A stretch of 64,000 bases of DNA. Source: Cherax quadricarinatus. Its lineage: Eukaryota; Arthropoda; Malacostraca; Decapoda; Parastacidae. The stretch covers positions 46,396,004 through 46,460,003 of the forward strand of contig NC_091292.1 in assembly GCF_038502225.1 (NCBI RefSeq), given 5' to 3'. The notes beneath the pieces were generated by a model. It was not told the origin of the DNA. It did no database searches and saw only the letters and a program-made list of their open reading frames with translations. This document shows, in pieces, positions 61,566 to 64,000 of the stretch. Position numbers and translations under genes: made by a program. The number at the start of each line of letters is the position of its first letter. The first letter of the stretch is position 1.

Positions 61566-62925
61566 CATCTACGTTTGAATCAATTATCCTACCTATCTTC
61601 GTGTCATCGGCGAATTTGTTCATATCACTAGTAATTCCTTCATCAAGATCATTGATATATATTATAAACAACAACGGGCCCAAGACTGATCCCTGTGGAA
61701 CGCCACTTGTTACTGATCCCCACTCGGATTTAACCCCATTTATGGACACTCTTTGCTTCCTGTCTGTGAGCCATGATTCGATCCACGAGAGCACCCTGCC
61801 CCCAATGCCATGAGCTGCTACTTTCTTCAACAGTCTTTGGTGCAGAACTCTATCAAATGCCTTACTAAAATCTAAGTAAATAATATCAAATTCTTTATCG
61901 TGGTCAACAGCCTCAAAAGCTTTACTGAAGAAAGTTAATAAATTAGTTAGACAAGACCGGCCTCTTGTGAATCCATGCTGAGTATCATTAATCAAGCTAT
62001 GCTTAACGAGATGGCTTCTTATAATCTCAGCTATAATTGACTCTAGTAATTTGCCTACAATTGAGGTCAGGGTTATTGGGCGGTAATTTGACGGTAACGA
62101 CTTGTCCCCTGTTTTAAAAATAGGAATTACATTAGCCATCTTCCACATATCAGACACTGCACCTGTTTGAAGAGATAAATTAAAAATATTAGTTAATGGT
62201 TCACAGACTTCCATTTTGCATTCCTTTAGAACCCTTGAAAAAACCTCATCAGGACCCGGTGACTTATTTTGCTTCAGTCTGTCTATCTGCTTCACAACCA
62301 TTTCACTAGTGACTGTGATGTTACATAATTTATCTTCTTCTGATCCACTATAAAAATTAATTACCGGAATATTATTAGTGTCTTCCTGTGTAAAAACCGA
62401 GAGAAAATAATTATTTAAAATCGAGCACATTTCATTCTCTTTGTCAGTAAGATGCCCATAGTTATTTTTAAGGGGACCTATCTTATCTCTGACTTTTGTT
62501 CTATAGACCTGGAAAAAACTTTTTGGGTTAGTTTTAGAATCCCTAGCAACTTTAATTTCATAGTCCCTTTTAGCTTTTCTTATCCCCTTTTTTAATGTCC
62601 CTCTTAATGTCAATATACTGATTCATAAGATGACCCTCGCCTCTTTTGATACGCCTATAAATTCCTTTCTTATGCCCTATTAGATATTTCAGAATATTAT
62701 TCATCCATTTTGGGTCATTTCTATTTGATCTAATTTCCTTATAAGGGATAAACGTTCTTTGAGCAGCATGTATTGTGTTCAGAAAACTGTCATATTGATA
62801 GCTCTCTTCGTTACCCCAGTCAACAGATGATAAGTGTTCTCTAAGCCCATCGTAATCTGCTAAGCGAAAATCTGGGACTGTTACTGAGTTATCCCTACTA
62901 TCATACTTCCATTCAATTCTACATG
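61566..62925 (-). pseudogene. CR1 subfamily B ORF2: RT region
   Basis: From about 62640 to 61566 the minus strand is open: [102 protein letters not shown] and [10 protein letters not shown] (catalytic Asp pair). It ends in the 22-bp array of another copy at 61566. Upstream to 62925 the linker after the endonuclease is recognisable (NDPKWMNNILKYLIG) with one frame break. The copy has lost its C-terminus and part of the endonuclease. Confidence 0.8.
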
Positions 62926-63008
62926 TTGAACATTAAAATGGTATAAAATGCCGACAGGTTGTTAGGTAAGACACATATGCAACAGTTAGGTATCTTTATT
63001 TTGAAACG

Positions 63009-63035
63009 TTTCGCCTACACAGTAGGCTTCTTCAG
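63009..63035 (-). ncRNA. Hammerhead ribozyme core 1
   Basis: CTGAAGA, perfect 6-bp stem II with loop TGT, then GAAA, all invariant core positions kept (position 7 of the core is variable in known hammerheads). Confidence 0.6.
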
Positions 63036-63437
63036 TCGAGTACAGAAAAGTTGATAGAAGCAGAAGATACTTGAAGACGATGTAATCAGTCCATCACCCT
63101 TAAAGTTTTGAGGTGGTCAGTCTCTCAGTCTGGAGAAGAGCATTGTTCCATAGAATGAAACAATATGGAGATGAAGTGACAGGATGGAGCCTTATATAGT
63201 GCCAACAGGTGAGACGTAGGTCACTAGAAGACGTAAGAACTCAGATGCTGGGAGGTCAGGTCCCTCTCAAATCCAGCCCTTCTCACTAGTAGAGGTTGTA
63301 GAAGTTGATTGTAGGTCTGTACCAAGATACCCTTGTGTTGCAGTGTCTGACAGATTGAACATTAAAATGGTATAAAATACCGACAGGTTGTTAGGTAAGA
63401 CACATATGCAACAGTTAGGTATCTTTATTTTGAAACG

Positions 63438-63464
63438 TTTCGCCTACACAATAGGCTTCTTCAG
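63438..63464 (-). ncRNA. Hammerhead ribozyme core 2
   Basis: Same as core 1, 429 bp away, with one stem base changed (GCCTAT opposite GTAGGC), still pairing by wobble. Confidence 0.6.
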
Positions 63465-63518
63465 TCGAGTACAGAAAAGTTGATAGAAGCAGAAGATACT
63501 TGAAGACGATGTAATCAG

Positions 63519-63880
63519 GGTGATGGACTGATTACATCATGCCCCTCTGAAAATTCTATCCAAACAGACTCTGTATGTGTTACTTCAGACTTAATACCCG
63601 TTTTTATGCAACAGTTCAAGCGATCTCGGACATACAATGCCACCCCACCCCCCTTCCCGATACTTCTATCTACTTGGAACAATTTAAAACCCTGAATATG
63701 ACAATCCGCAGGCATGTCCCGACTTTTTGAATTAAACCACGTCTCAGTTAAGGCAAATACATCAATGTTACCTGCACTAGAAACTAATCTCAACTCGTCC
63801 ATCTTATTCCTAGCACTACGGCAATTAGCATAATAAACATTGAAAGACTCTCCTTTCTCTTTACCCTTCCCAAGTAATAA
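63519..63880 (-). pseudogene. CR1 subfamily B ORF2: endonuclease N-terminal part
   Basis: The minus strand reads MDELRLVSSAGNIDVFALTE (Glu of the APE site), TWFNSKSRDMPADCHIQGFK, GKGGGVALYVRDRLNCC and HTESVWIEFSEGH, then is cut at the retrozyme-like insertion. Similarity to CR1 family 1 continues upstream to about 63880. Confidence 0.8.
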
Positions 63881-64000
63881 CTTTTATATCCAAGTAATAG
63901 CTTTTATATCCTTTTACTCATGTACGAATTAATTGCTCTACCATATTGTATTACTACTACTACTTTTGTCACTACTACTACTACTACTACCAATAGTGAA
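63881..64000. repeat. Short direct repeat and (ACT)n run at the window end
   Basis: CCAAGTAATA.CTTTTATATC is present twice (about 63870-63911), followed by ACT trinucleotides (about 63950-63992). Confidence 0.7.

Larger units (their letters stand above)
62926..63518 (-). mobile_element. Tandem retrozyme-like element with two hammerhead cores
   Basis: A 429-bp unit is present 1.4 times head to tail: the first 164 bp (62926-63089) recur at 63355-63518. Each copy has, on the minus strand, CTGAAGA, a stem of GCCTAC with GTAGGC closed by TGT, and GAAA (63035-63009 and 63464-63438; the second stem has one T to G wobble). This is the conserved hammerhead core order CUGANGA, stem II, GAAA. The unit has no ORF. 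Small non-coding elements with tandem hammerheads are known as retrozymes, and hammerheads also occur in Penelope-like terminal repeats. It lies inside CR1 subfamily B ORF2. Stem I, stem III and the cleavage site need folding. Confidence 0.65.

Overview
The window looks like intergenic and intronic DNA of a large, repeat-swollen arthropod genome, most probably a decapod crustacean. Three things point there: the dense mix of CR1, RTE, Tx1 and Penelope-type retroelements, very long (TA)n, (CA)n and (GA)n tracts, and the absence of any bacterial-style gene layout. The species cannot be fixed from sequence alone. Three runs of exactly 100 N (12005-12104, 31893-31992, 60987-61086) are assembly gaps.

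Layout. 0-8 kb: a BEL/Pao pol relic, a nearly full-length but broken Tx1-like LINE on the minus strand, and a Penelope-type hammerhead-ribozyme relic. 9-12 kb: three adjacent minisatellites (21, 34 and 48 bp). 12.1-24 kb: a Tc1 transposon tail, a 66-bp host-like exon, Penelope GIY-YIG and CR1 relics, a second LINE, and copy A of a compound repeat. 23.7-30 kb is different: short tandem repeats, a cluster of TGACGTCA palindromes, about 2.3 kb in which the plus strand is almost free of G, then a minus-strand array of small ORFs that appear to be related to one another and belong to no family I recognise. 30-32 kb: Ty3/gypsy remains. 32.2-35 kb: a LINE with a restriction-like endonuclease and an open frame of about 900 codons. 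35.0-39.2 kb: an apparently intact two-ORF CR1 element. 39.2-47.2 kb: two nearly identical RTE copies in inverted orientation and six copies (four exactly 390 bp long) of a palindromic-ended MITE embedded in (TA)n. 47.2-53.3 kb: a second Penelope relic and copy B of the compound repeat, carrying a small LTR element and a tRNA-like insertion that copy A lacks. 53.6 kb: a second host-like exon of 87 bp. 53.9-64 kb: a further CR1 copy, LINE fragments, a decayed RTE, and a second CR1 subfamily interrupted by a tandem, ribozyme-bearing retrozyme-like element.

The only likely ordinary host gene is represented by two small phase-0 exons, at 12475-12540 and 53617-53703 on the plus strand. Joined in frame, they resemble the region before the last transmembrane helix of an insect-type gustatory receptor (7tm_7). 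If they are consecutive exons, about 41 kb of nested transposons is one intron. The items most worth following up are this split gene, the hammerhead-bearing tandem element at 62.9-63.5 kb, and the unrecognised paralogous ORF array at 27.1-29.6 kb.
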